A stretch of DNA of 31,795 nt, taken from positions 1 to 31,795 of the forward strand of contig JAFGBV010000224.1 in NCBI GenBank assembly GCA_016932955.1, given 5' to 3'. This document shows, one piece after another, positions 1-8,385 of the stretch; position 1 is the stretch's first letter; every line of letters starts with the position of its first letter. This DNA is from Anaerolineales bacterium. Its GTDB lineage: Bacteria > Chloroflexota > Anaerolineae > Anaerolineales > UBA4823. The notes under the pieces were generated by a model. The model searched no databases, was not told the DNA's origin, and saw only the letters and a program-made list of their open reading frames with translations. A program made the translations under genes and the position numbers.

Positions 1-2882
1 ACCTTGTACTGCACCAATGCCCCTTCCTGGGCAACGAACTCAAACGCCTTCACGTTCAGCTCCTCCAGCACGATGTCCACCAGCTCCTCGCCCAGCACAG
101 CTTTGCCGGCGTGCACCAGCACCTTAGCCAGCGGCTGGCGCACCTTCAGGCTGGCATTCTTGCGCGCGCTCAGCCCCAGGCTGGCAACCCGCCGCGCCAA
201 TGACATCTGCTCCAGCAGCTCCTCGTCAACCGCAATCTGCTCTGCCAGCGGCCAGGCTGTGTGATGGATGCTCTCGTAAGCCCCCGGCTGAGCACCGCGC
301 ACCAGGTTCTGGTAGATCACCTCCGTGACGAAAGGCGTGAACGGCGCCAGCAGCTTTGCCAGCGTAACCAGCATATGGTACAGCGTGGCATAAGCAGCCT
401 CTTTATCCGCGTCCGCCTCAGATTTCCAGAAGCGGCGGCGCGAACGGCGCACATACCAGTTCGTCAGGTCATCCAAAAAAGCCTCCAGCGGCCACACTGC
501 CCCTGGCGGGTCGGAGTTCTCCAGCGCCTGGGTCGTCGTCTGCGCCACCTGGCTCAGGCGCGCCAGAATCCACTGATCCAGCAGATTCTCCGACTGCGGC
601 GCTGGCCCCTCCGGGTAGTCTGGCGTGCCCCGCTGCGGCTCCCACCCATCCAGGCGCGCATAGGTGACAAAGAAGGAATACACATTCCACAAAGGGATCA
701 GGAAACGGCGCCGGGTTTCATCTCCGCCATGATAGCCAAAGAGCAGGTCGTTTTCCGGGCGGTGGGCGCAGAACAGCCAGCGCATCACATCCACGCCCAT
801 CAGGTCGGCGGCCTCGTTGAATTCGATCATGTTGCCCCACGACTTGTGCATCGGGCGCCCATCTTCTGCCAGCAGCGTGGCATAGCCAAAGTTCTGCAAG
901 AATGGCGGCGATTTATCCACCACCGTCGCCATTGCCAGCAGGCTGTAGAACCAGTTGCGAAACTGCCCCGGAAACGATTCGCTGATCCAATGCGCCGGGT
1001 ACCAGCTCTGCCAAAATTCACGGTCCGTACGGTAGCCCAGCGTGCTGAACGGCACGATCCCCGCATCCAGCCAGGGATTGCCCACGTCTGGCACGCGGCT
1101 CATCGTTGCCCCACACTTCGAGCAGGCGATCTTCACCGCATCGATGTAAGGGCGGTGGGGCGTATGCCCTTCAAACACATCCCAGCCGGCAATGGCGCGC
1201 TGCTTCAGCTCAGCATCGTCGCCGATCACCTCAAAGTTCCCGCACGCCGCGCATTCCCAGATCGGTAACGCCAGCCCCCAATAGCGCTTCTTGCTGATCA
1301 TCCAGTCATGCATGTTGCGCAGCCAGTCCATCTCGCGTGCATAACCAAATTCCGGAATCCAGCGGATCTGGTCCACCACATCCATGATCTGGTAGCGCAG
1401 CGAGCGCTCTTTTTCCTCCGCAGTCAGCGCCTCGCGCGGCTTATCATACACCTCCCCCATGCTGATGAACCACTCGTCCACCAGGCGGAACACCAGCTCC
1501 GTGTGGCAGCGCCAGCATTCCGGGTAGCGGTGGGTGTAAGCCTCCACATGGTAGAGGATACCCTTGCGCTCCAGATCCTTGAAGATCGGTTCGGCGACCT
1601 CCGAGACGTGCATCCCCGAGAGCCAGTCGAAGCCTTCCACAAAATACCCTTCCTCTTCCAGCGGAGCGATCAATGGCAAATGAAGCTCCTTGCCCAGCAA
1701 GAAGTCCTCCGCCCCGCAGCCTGGCGCAATATGCACAATCCCCGTTCCCTCGCTTTCGCCCACCTCGTCCCACAAGATCACCCGGTGCGCCTCCGCCGCA
1801 CTTGCCTTCACGCCCTTGATCAGGTCCACCAGTTGCGTGAATCCGCCCGGCTGGCGGGCTGCGTTCAGATCGTCAAAGGGGCCGTCGTAAGTCCAGCCTT
1901 CCATTTCAGAGCCTTTCAGCTCCCCAAGCACCTCATAGGGGCCGCGCAGCATGTGCAGCACGCCTTTGGAAAGGTAGAAGATCTCCTCCCCGCTGCGCAC
2001 CCTGACGTAAGTCAGCTCGGGGCCAACCGCCGCAGCCACGTTGCTTGTCAGCGTCCACGGCGTCGTCGTCCACACCAGCAAGGACTCTTTCTCCCGCCCG
2101 CGCAGCGGGAAGCGCAGCGTCACCGAGCGGTGCGTCAGCTCCACATAGCCCTCCGTCACAATCTCATGCTGGCTGATCCCCGTTGCACAGCGCGGGCACC
2201 ACGGCATCACATCTGCCCCGCGGTAAAGCCAGCCCTTCTGCCAGCATTTCTTCAGCATGCTCCAGATCATGTAGTTGTTTTCAGTCGAGAAGGTGAAGTA
2301 AGAGCCGCCCAGTTCCGGCAAGCCCAAGCGGGCGACGATCTGCTCCACCGTGCCGCTGACCTCGCCCTCTGCTCCGTGCAGCGTCACCATTTGCCCCGGG
2401 TCCGCGGTCAGCTTCTCAGCCAGCGAGCGCAGCTCATCCGGGTCGTTCCAATCCATCCAGTACCCCAGGCGGATGGATTGTTCCGTTTGCACCGCCGCAT
2501 AGCGCAGCACGCGCTCTTTGCACTTGAGCACGAATTCCGCCAGCCCAAACTCCTCGATATCCTTCTTCGATTTGAAGCCCATCTCGCGCTCCACGTTCAC
2601 TTCCACCCACAACCCCTGGCAGTCGAACCCATTCTGATAGCGCAGCTCATGACCCTGCATGGTGCGGAAGCGCAGCATCAGATCCTTGTAGGTGCGCCCC
2701 CAGCCGTGGTGCACACCCATCGGGTTGTTCGCCGTGATCGGGCCATCAATAAAGGACCAGCGTGGCTGCCCTTTATGCAACGCAACCATCTTCTCAAAGG
2801 CCTTGCTCTCCTTCCAGAACTGCAGCACTTCGCGCTCCTGCTGAGGGAAATCGATCTTGTTGGGCACTTCACTGAACGGCAT
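1..2882 (-). CDS. ileS: Isoleucine--tRNA ligase, C-terminus cut by window edge
   Basis: Class I aminoacyl-tRNA synthetase that charges tRNA-Ile in the cytoplasm. About 960 codons are visible and the C-terminal end lies beyond position 1. The ATG at 2882 follows AAGGAG (2889-2894) by 6 bases. The ATP-binding HIGH motif appears as HHGW at about residues 58-61 (PMGVHHGWGR). The KMSKS loop appears as MHKSW at about residues 678-682. Several Cys pairs (CPRC, CWRC, CAAC, CSKC) suggest bound zinc. The editing and catalytic blocks, such as WTTTPWTLTSN and the anticodon-domain region with NWYVRRSRRRFW, are recognisable. The Ile identity is supported independently by the T-box leader just upstream, whose specifier codon reads ATC. 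The two signature motifs deviate from the textbook forms, so it belongs to a divergent IleRS subgroup. A ValRS or LeuRS assignment is much less likely. Confidence 0.93.
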   Translation of the reverse strand, partial: MPFSEVPNKIDFPQQEREVLQFWKESKAFEKMVALHKGQPRWSFIDGPITANNPMGVHHGWGRTYKDLMLRFRTMQGHELRYQNGFDCQGLWVEVNVEREMGFKSKKDIEEFGLAEFVLKCKERVLRYAAVQTEQSIRLGYWMDWNDPDELRSLAEKLTADPGQMVTLHGAEGEVSGTVEQIVARLGLPELGGSYFTFSTENNYMIWSMLKKCWQKGWLYRGADVMPWCPRCATGISQHEIVTEGYVELTHRSVTLRFPLRGREKESLLVWTTTPWTLTSNVAAAVGPELTYVRVRSGEEIFYLSKGVLHMLRGPYEVLGELKGSEMEGWTYDGPFDDLNAARQPGGFTQLVDLIKGVKASAAEAHRVILWDEVGESEGTGIVHIAPGCGAEDFLLGKELHLPLIAPLEEEGYFVEGFDWLSGMHVSEVAEPIFKDLERKGILYHVEAYTHRYPECWRCHTELVFRLVDEWFISMGEVYDKPREALTAEEKERSLRYQIMDVVDQIRWIPEFGYAREMDWLRNMHDWMISKKRYWGLALPIWECAACGNFEVIGDDAELKQRAIAGWDVFEGHTPHRPYIDAVKIACSKCGATMSRVPDVGNPWLDAGIVPFSTLGYRTDREFWQSWYPAHWISESFPGQFRNWFYSLLAMATVVDKSPPFLQNFGYATLLAEDGRPMHKSWGNMIEFNEAADLMGVDVMRWLFCAHRPENDLLFGYHGGDETRRRFLIPLWNVYSFFVTYARLDGWEPQRGTPDYPEGPAPQSENLLDQWILARLSQVAQTTTQALENSDPPGAVWPLEAFLDDLTNWYVRRSRRRFWKSEADADKEAAYATLYHMLVTLAKLLAPFTPFVTEVIYQNLVRGAQPGAYESIHHTAWPLAEQIAVDEELLEQMSLARRVASLGLSARKNASLKVRQPLAKVLVHAGKAVLGEELVDIVLEELNVKAFEFVAQEGALVQYK

Positions 2883-2906
2883 GTTGTACTCCTTACATTG
2901 CGTTTT

Positions 2907-2941
2907 AATAAATAAACTCTCATCCCATTCAGGGACGAGAG
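2907..2941 (-). terminator. T-box intrinsic terminator
   Basis: On the minus strand CTCTCGTCCC (2941-2932) pairs with GGGATGAGAG (2926-2917) around a 5-base loop, with one G-U pair. It is followed by TTTATTTATT. The TCCC part of the 5' arm is also the expected partner of AGGG in the T-box antiterminator, so the two structures are mutually exclusive. Confidence 0.9.
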
Positions 2942-3197
2942 CAACAAATAACCTCCCGCGGTACCACCCTGGTTCTCGCCCTCCGGCGAGCGCCTCGTTC
3001 AGGAACAGCCCGCGGCGTGCGGTCGATTCCTGCGCCCTGTCTAACGGGGGGCGGATCCGGCTTTCTTACTTGCGGGTGGGCCGCTTTCAGATCGCAGCTC
3101 CAGAAGGATTTTCCGCCTGCTGGTCTGCCCCGGCTCGCACCATCCCCGGGGTCGCTGGCAGCGCAGCACAGGCGTACTCGTTTCCATCATCGCCAGT
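2907..3197 (-). ncRNA. T-box riboswitch (Ile) controlling ileS
   Basis: This leader RNA senses uncharged tRNA-Ile and lets transcription read into ileS. The conserved T-box AGGGTGGTACCGCGG lies at 2970-2956. The Stem I hallmark GATGATGGAAACGAGTA occurs near 3190-3173. The specifier loop region GGAAAATCCTTCTGG gives codon ATC at 3109-3107. A Stem III-like AAGTAAG segment precedes the antiterminator. The leader ends in an intrinsic terminator, listed separately. The order of elements is that of a canonical transcriptional T-box, and the specifier matches the downstream gene. Confidence 0.95.
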
Positions 3198-3217
3198 CTA
3201 TTGAAAAGATGGGGGGA

Positions 3218-3246
3218 ATTATGCCACAAGATCAGAGAATGGTCAA
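3218..3246 (-). promoter_or_regulatory. ileS: Sigma70-type promoter of the T-box/ileS transcript
   Basis: The minus strand reads TTGACC (3246-3241), a 17-base spacer, then CATAAT (3223-3218). Start of transcription is expected near 3211, just before Stem I of the T-box. Spacing and placement are ideal, but it is a prediction from sequence only. Confidence 0.75.
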
Positions 3247-3418
3247 CAAAACTCCTTGCTTCCATGATAAGATTTTAACTGGCCTCAGTTTTAAAAGGGC
3301 TTATTGGAAATTCCCATGACAGATGGCAGGTTCACCCCGGCCATTCCCGGAGAACCTTCAAAAGCAGGGGGCAAATACTACAAAATCAACACCAGCATAG
3401 CAGCTTAGGAGATCAAAG

Positions 3419-4927
3419 ATGGCAACGGAAAACGAAGAAAAGGAAAAGAAGAACAGCAAAGAAGCCCTAGCCCCCGCACCCATGGATGAACTGGTCGTAA
3501 GCAAGCACTCCATCACCATCAACGATCAGGTCATCCCCTACACCGTCACCTGCGGGACAATCGTGCTCAAAGAAGAGATCGAAAAGAAAGGCGAAGAGGA
3601 GGGCAAGTCCGAAGGCGAAAAACCCAAGGCAGCCGTCTTCTTCGTCGCATACACCCGCGATGATGTCGAAGACCATACCAAACGCCCCCTCACCTTCTCC
3701 TTCAACGGCGGCCCGGGCTCCTCTTCGGTCTGGCTGCACCTCGGCGTGCTGGGCCCGCGCCGCGTGGTGATGAGCGATGCAGAAGATCCCCTCCTGCCCC
3801 CGCCCTACCACCTGGTAGATAACGAATATTCCCTGCTCGACCAGACCGACCTCGTCTTCATCGACCCCGTCAGCACCGGCTACAGCCGCCCCGTGGTGGG
3901 CGAGCGTGCCAAAGAGTTCCACGGCTTCAAGAAAGACATCGAATCGGTGGGCGACTTCATCCGCCTCTACACCACGCGCTACAAGCGCTGGGTCTCGCCC
4001 AAATTCCTCATCGGTGAGTCCTACGGCACCACTCGCGCCGCCGGCCTCTCCGGCTACCTGCAGGAGCGCCACGGCATGTACCTGAACGGTATCATGCTCG
4101 TATCCACCGCCCTCAACTTCCAGACCCTCGATTTCTACCCCGGCAACGAGCTGCCCTTCCTGCTCTTCCTGCCCACCTACACCGCCACCGCCTGGTATCA
4201 CCAGTGCCTGCCCGCCGACCTGCAGAAAAGACCCCTGCGTGAAGTGCTGGACGAAGTCGAGAAATTTGCCTTCAGCGAGTACAACACCGCCCTGCTCAAA
4301 GGCGCCGCCCAGACCGACCTCCAGCGCAAACAGACCGTGCGCAAGCTGGCCCGCTTCACCGGCCTCAGCGAAGATTATATCGACCGCACCGACCTGCGCG
4401 TGGAGATCTTCCGCTTCACCAAAGAGCTGCTCCGTTCCGAGCGGCGCACCGTCGGACGCCTGGACACCCGCTTCAAGGGCATCGACCGCGATTCCGCTGG
4501 CGAACATTTTGAGCACGACCCCAGCATGTCTGCCATCACGGGTCCCTACACCGCTACGCTCTACGACTATGTGCGCAGCGAGCTCAATTTCGAAAGCGAC
4601 CTCCCCTACGAGATCCTCACCCCCCGCGTCTGGCCCTGGTCCTATGCCCAGTTCGAGAACCAACACGTCAACGTTGCCGAAACCCTGCGCAAAGCCATGG
4701 CCATGCATCCCGCCCTGAAGGTGTACGTCGCCAATGGCTACCTCGACCTGGCAACCCCGTACTTTGCCACCCAGTACGTTTTCAACCACATCGGGCTCGA
4801 CCCCTCCCTGCGCGGCAACCTGCGCATGGGTTACTACGAAGCCGGTCACATGATGTACATCCACATGCCCTCCCTGGCGCAAATGAAGCAAGAGTTGGCC
4901 GATTTCATCCACTGGGCGATGGTATAA
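3419..4927 (+). CDS. Serine carboxypeptidase-like protein, peptidase family S10
   Basis: Alpha/beta-hydrolase peptidase expected to release C-terminal residues from peptides. The 502-residue protein has the S10 oxyanion block FNGGPGSSSVWLHLG near residues 96-110, the nucleophile elbow GESYG with Ser201, Asp443 in NGYLDLATPYF and His477 in EAGHMMYIH, so the triad is complete. AGGAG at 3407-3411 precedes the ATG at good spacing. The N-terminal 60 or so residues are very rich in Lys and Glu, and I see no signal peptide or membrane segment. That is odd, because S10 enzymes are usually secreted or vacuolar. The next gene, glnA, is 79 bases downstream on the same strand. Substrate and localisation are not shown by the sequence. 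Confidence 0.88.
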   Translation: MATENEEKEKKNSKEALAPAPMDELVVSKHSITINDQVIPYTVTCGTIVLKEEIEKKGEEEGKSEGEKPKAAVFFVAYTRDDVEDHTKRPLTFSFNGGPGSSSVWLHLGVLGPRRVVMSDAEDPLLPPPYHLVDNEYSLLDQTDLVFIDPVSTGYSRPVVGERAKEFHGFKKDIESVGDFIRLYTTRYKRWVSPKFLIGESYGTTRAAGLSGYLQERHGMYLNGIMLVSTALNFQTLDFYPGNELPFLLFLPTYTATAWYHQCLPADLQKRPLREVLDEVEKFAFSEYNTALLKGAAQTDLQRKQTVRKLARFTGLSEDYIDRTDLRVEIFRFTKELLRSERRTVGRLDTRFKGIDRDSAGEHFEHDPSMSAITGPYTATLYDYVRSELNFESDLPYEILTPRVWPWSYAQFENQHVNVAETLRKAMAMHPALKVYVANGYLDLATPYFATQYVFNHIGLDPSLRGNLRMGYYEAGHMMYIHMPSLAQMKQELADFIHWAMV

Positions 4928-5006
4928 GCCACTATACAAACCGCCATAAGTGTGCTAAAAAAGAATCATCGCTGAACCAAACCCAACCAAAACCAGGAGG
5001 ATGTTG

Positions 5007-6428
5007 ATGTTCAATACTTTCGAGCAAGCCCGGCATTACCTGGATGAGAACCGTATCCAGATCGTGGATTTCAAGTTCACCGACCTGTATGGCCGCTGGC
5101 ACCACCTGAGTGTACCGGTCTCGCAATTCTCCCCAGAGCTGCTGGAAAACGGCATCGGCTTCGATGGCTCTGCCGTGGGCCTCAAGAGTGTCAAAGCCGG
5201 TGACATGGTGCTCGTGCCCGACCTCTCCACCGCCATGCGCGACCCCTTCTGGGAAGCACCCACCCTCTCCTTTATCTGCAAGACCCTCGAAGCCGATACC
5301 CACGATATCTTCACCAACGACCCGCGCAATATCGCCATCCGCGCCGAAGCCCACCTGCGCGACACCGGCATCGCCGATGAGAGCCGTTGGGGACCGGAGT
5401 TCGAATTCTACATCTTCGACCGCGTTTCCTACGAATACGGCGCCAACCGCGCCTCCTACCGCATCGACTGCCGCGAAGCCGATTGGAACTCCGCCGAGGG
5501 CGGGCACGGGCATTACATCCCCCTCCACGGCGGCTACCATGCCATCCCGCCCAAAGATCAGTCTTACAACCTGCGCACCGAGATCACCCTGCTCCTCGAA
5601 TCGATGGGCGTGCCGGTCAAATACCACCACCACGAAGTCGGCGGCCCCGGCCAGTCTGAGATCGAAACCCCGATGATGGGCCTGGTGCAGGCTGGCGACG
5701 CCACCATGATCATCAAGTACGTCACCAAAATGGCCGCCCACGCCCACGGTCAGACCGTCACCTTCATGCCCAAGCCCCTCTACGGCGAAGCCGGCAGCGG
5801 CATGCACTTTCACCAGCACCTCTTCAAGCGCGGCAAGAATGTCTTCTACGATGCCAAGGGTTACGGCTGTATGAGCAAGACCGCCCTCTCCTACATTGGC
5901 GGCCTGCTCATGCACGGCGCCGCCTTGCTCGCCCTCACCAACCCCAGCACCAACTCCTACAGCCGCCTCATCCCTGGCTATGAAGCCCCCGTCAACGCCT
6001 TCTTCTCCCTCGGCAATCGTTCGGCCGCCGTCCGCATCCCCAAGTATGCCAATACCCCTGAGACGGCGCGGATGGAATTCCGCCCTCCCGACGCCACCTG
6101 CAATGTCTACCTGGCCCTTGCCGCCCAGCTCCTCGCCGGCCTGGATGGTATCCAGCAAGGAGTCGACCCCACCGCCATGGGCTTTGGCCCCATCGATGCC
6201 AACATCTTCGCCTGGAGCGATGAGCAGCGGGCAACCATCAAATCTTTCCCCTCCTCACTCGACGAAGCCCTCATTGCACTGGAGAACGACCACGATTTCC
6301 TCCTCTCTGGCGGCGTCTTCAGCGAAACCCTCATCCGCCAGTGGGTCGATTACAAGCGCGACCAGGAATATTACCCCGTGCGCAACCGCCCCCACCCCTA
6401 TGAAATGAAGTTATACTTCGATGTATGA
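5007..6428 (+). CDS. glnA: Glutamine synthetase, type I
   Basis: Makes glutamine from glutamate, ammonia and ATP. The 473-residue length and the blocks GIGFDGSAVG, GPEFEFYIFD, TFMPKPLYGEAGSGMH, NPSTNSYSRLIPGYEAP and RNRPHPYEMKLYFDV are typical of GSI. An ATG at 5001 directly abuts AGGAGG (4995-5000). The ATG at 5007 has 6-base spacing and is preferred. By eye, the segment NIFAW (residues 399-403) occupies the place of the enterobacterial NLYDL adenylylation loop, which puts Phe401 where the modified Tyr would be. Control by adenylylation therefore looks unlikely. No own promoter is convincing, so it may be co-transcribed with the upstream peptidase gene. Confidence 0.96.
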   Translation: MFNTFEQARHYLDENRIQIVDFKFTDLYGRWHHLSVPVSQFSPELLENGIGFDGSAVGLKSVKAGDMVLVPDLSTAMRDPFWEAPTLSFICKTLEADTHDIFTNDPRNIAIRAEAHLRDTGIADESRWGPEFEFYIFDRVSYEYGANRASYRIDCREADWNSAEGGHGHYIPLHGGYHAIPPKDQSYNLRTEITLLLESMGVPVKYHHHEVGGPGQSEIETPMMGLVQAGDATMIIKYVTKMAAHAHGQTVTFMPKPLYGEAGSGMHFHQHLFKRGKNVFYDAKGYGCMSKTALSYIGGLLMHGAALLALTNPSTNSYSRLIPGYEAPVNAFFSLGNRSAAVRIPKYANTPETARMEFRPPDATCNVYLALAAQLLAGLDGIQQGVDPTAMGFGPIDANIFAWSDEQRATIKSFPSSLDEALIALENDHDFLLSGGVFSETLIRQWVDYKRDQEYYPVRNRPHPYEMKLYFDV

Positions 6429-6509
6429 TCGCTCCCCGCCGCGGGCGCATTCAGCTAACCAATCGTTTCAAAACAATAGTGAGTAAAATGAACAAACAGG
6501 AGGTGGTTT

Positions 6510-7439
6510 ATGAAACACAAAACCCCGGCACGCTGGATCAGAACCCTGTATTCCGCCCTCATTGCCATCGGCATCCTATCCGCCGCCATTTGGGCAGCCT
6601 GGGCCTTGGCCCCAGAGAATGAATACCTGCCCCTCGTCCTGAAAAACCCCCAGCCAGAGCAGCCCCAAGGGGCGATCATCGTGAACCATCTTCACACCGA
6701 TATCAGCCAGGTCCCCGCAAACTGGATTGAACAAGCCAAGTCCTTTGCCGTGCATTATGCCCATACCTCGCATGGCTCGCAGGTCCTCTCCGGGCTGACA
6801 TGGCTGGAGGGCGAAGACGCCACCTACAATGTCGCCATCGGTTATGAAGATGGCGTGTTGCCAGATGACAGCACCGCCCTGCGCTTCTACGATGGCAACA
6901 ACTACGGCGGCAACAACTACATCTCCCCCGATATGTACTGGGAATCCGCAGACGGCATCAGCCACACCCGCAGCGTCGCCGATACCGGGCTGTTTGATTT
7001 CTCCCTCTGGACCTGGTGTGGGCAGATGAGTTACTATGGCGAGGAGCAGGTGCAGCAGTACATCGATGTGATGGCAGGCTTCGAGGGCGAATATCCCGCC
7101 ATGCGCTTCATTCTCTACACCGGTCATACCGATGGCGGCTCAGATACCCTCGCCTCCAACAACGCCCTGGTGCGCCAGTATGCCAGCGATCATAACATGG
7201 TGCTCTTCGATTTTGCCGATATCGAGCGCTTCACCCCCGATGGCTCCGGGCCGTATGAGAATGATGGCGAAGGCTATTGCGAGTGGTGCGATGCCTGGTG
7301 CAGCGACCACCCCGAAGATTGCCAGTCCCTGCCCGATTCCTGCGCCCACACCCACCCCCTCTTCTGTAAGCTCAAAGGGCAGGCTTTCTGGTGGCTCATG
7401 GCCCGCCTCGCCGGTTGGGATGGCGTCCCTGCACAGTGA
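6510..7439 (+). CDS. Exported or membrane-anchored protein of unknown function
   Basis: I do not recognise a named family. The 309-residue product has a basic N-terminus and a hydrophobic helix at about residues 14-33, then YLPLVLKN (39-46), which resembles short segments after the anchors of other exported proteins in this lineage. The main domain contains VHYAHTSHGSQV, a Gly/Asn-rich stretch, ILYTGHTDGG and VLFDFADIERF. It ends in a Cys/His-rich segment with CEWCDAWC and SCAHTHPLFCK, followed by FWWLMARLAGW. The HTSHGSQV plus C-terminal His/Cys/Trp pattern reminds me of uncharacterised secreted proteins with a possible SGNH-like fold, but the catalytic set is not certain. AGGAGGTGG (6497-6505) gives a strong start at 6510. 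Confidence 0.75.
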   Translation: MKHKTPARWIRTLYSALIAIGILSAAIWAAWALAPENEYLPLVLKNPQPEQPQGAIIVNHLHTDISQVPANWIEQAKSFAVHYAHTSHGSQVLSGLTWLEGEDATYNVAIGYEDGVLPDDSTALRFYDGNNYGGNNYISPDMYWESADGISHTRSVADTGLFDFSLWTWCGQMSYYGEEQVQQYIDVMAGFEGEYPAMRFILYTGHTDGGSDTLASNNALVRQYASDHNMVLFDFADIERFTPDGSGPYENDGEGYCEWCDAWCSDHPEDCQSLPDSCAHTHPLFCKLKGQAFWWLMARLAGWDGVPAQ

Positions 7440-7500
7440 CCACCCGTTCGCTCCCAGCCTCCCCGCTCTAACCTTAGATCATTTTGAGAAGGAGAATCCA

Positions 7501-7878
7501 ATGAACAAGATCATTCGACCGCTTTTTCTGGTGCATGCCATTGTCGCTTTGGTGTTTGGGCTGCCCCTCCTGGGCATGCCCGGGCGCTTTTTAGATTTAT
7601 TCGGCTGGGCGCCGGTTGATCCCATCATCAGCCGCTTTCTCGGCGCAGCGCTGCTTGGCCTGGCCTGGGGCAGCTTCCGCAGCTTTTGCCAGCCCGGCAA
7701 AATGCTCATCATCATCGAGGTGGAGGCAGTCTTCTGCACCCTGGCATCGCTGGCGCTGATCTGGCATATGCGCGGCTCCCACTGGCCGTTGATGGTCTGG
7801 CTCATCCTGGCATTGTTCATCATTCTCGCAGTGCTCTGGGTGCTCGCCTGGCTCAACCTGCGCAAATCAACCCAATGA
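7501..7878 (+). CDS. Small integral membrane protein, four predicted helices
   Basis: Not assigned to a family. The ATG at 7501 follows GAGAAGGAG. The frame stays open far upstream of this point, but that part overlaps the preceding gene in another frame and has no coding look, so the short form of 125 aa is chosen. Hydrophobic segments lie at about residues 5-25, 43-60, 66-86 and 91-118. The last helix ends in a basic tail (NLRKSTQ). The pattern resembles small conserved membrane proteins of the DUF4345 kind, but that is only an impression. It is 61 bases downstream of the exported-protein gene and may share its transcript. Confidence 0.7.
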   Translation: MNKIIRPLFLVHAIVALVFGLPLLGMPGRFLDLFGWAPVDPIISRFLGAALLGLAWGSFRSFCQPGKMLIIIEVEAVFCTLASLALIWHMRGSHWPLMVWLILALFIILAVLWVLAWLNLRKSTQ

Positions 7879-8070
7879 CCAGCCCCTGGAAGGAAAGCAC
7901 CTAATTTTAGTGATAGTTGTCAATATTCAGCCTACCTCCAAGTAGGTACAATCGGGTAGTTCGCTAAGCGGTTGTTTCCGGCCGCGCTTGCACGAATTAG
8001 CAGGCTATGGAGCGAGTCTCCTTCCGCCTCTTCTTTGTTTGCAGCCGGCCATTGGAGGAATTGTACACAC

Positions 8071-8370
8071 ATGACCGATACAGGATCTGTAGAAAACGCG
8101 GATGGGGCACATCCGACAGCGCCGCAAGCTGTGGTGCCTGGTATCGTTTCTGAAGCCCCAGCTAAGAAAAAAGGCCCTCGCGGCCAGGTGACCATTTTTG
8201 GAAAATGGTGCAAGGGATGCGGCATTTGCGTGGCGTTCTGCCCCACCGGTGTGCTCACACTCGATCACGACGGGCGTCCCGTTGTGTCCTTCCCAGAGAA
8301 GTGCTCCGCCTGCCACTGGTGTGACACCCACTGCCCAGACCTGGCCATTATTGTCCGTCCAATCGAATAA
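8071..8370 (+). CDS. korD: 2-oxoacid:ferredoxin oxidoreductase, delta (ferredoxin) subunit
   Basis: Two-cluster 4Fe-4S protein that passes electrons between the oxidoreductase and ferredoxin. The ATG at 8071 lies behind TTGGAGGAA, giving 99 residues. The first cluster motif is C47-x2-C50-x2-C53-x3-C57-P, and the second is C78-x2-C81-x2-C84-x3-C88-P. A 40-residue low-complexity N-terminal extension precedes the iron-sulfur domain. The gene is first in a korD-A-B-C order, 15 bases before the alpha subunit. An in-frame ATG further upstream (7972) lacks a ribosome binding site and is rejected. Confidence 0.9.
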   Translation: MTDTGSVENADGAHPTAPQAVVPGIVSEAPAKKKGPRGQVTIFGKWCKGCGICVAFCPTGVLTLDHDGRPVVSFPEKCSACHWCDTHCPDLAIIVRPIE

Positions 8371-8385
8371 CCAGGAGGAGCAGAA

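Noticed and set aside
1308..2915. Long open frame antisense to ileS on the plus strand
   Set aside because: It is opposite a conserved synthetase, rich in His/Arg/Gln as expected for a GC-rich shadow frame, with no recognisable domain.
3467..4939. 490-codon frame antisense to the S10 peptidase
   Set aside because: Val/Gly/Glu-rich mirror of the C-rich coding strand. No start signal and no motifs.
4932..6158. 408-codon frame antisense to glnA
   Set aside because: Low-complexity Gly/Val composition and complete overlap with an unmistakable gene.
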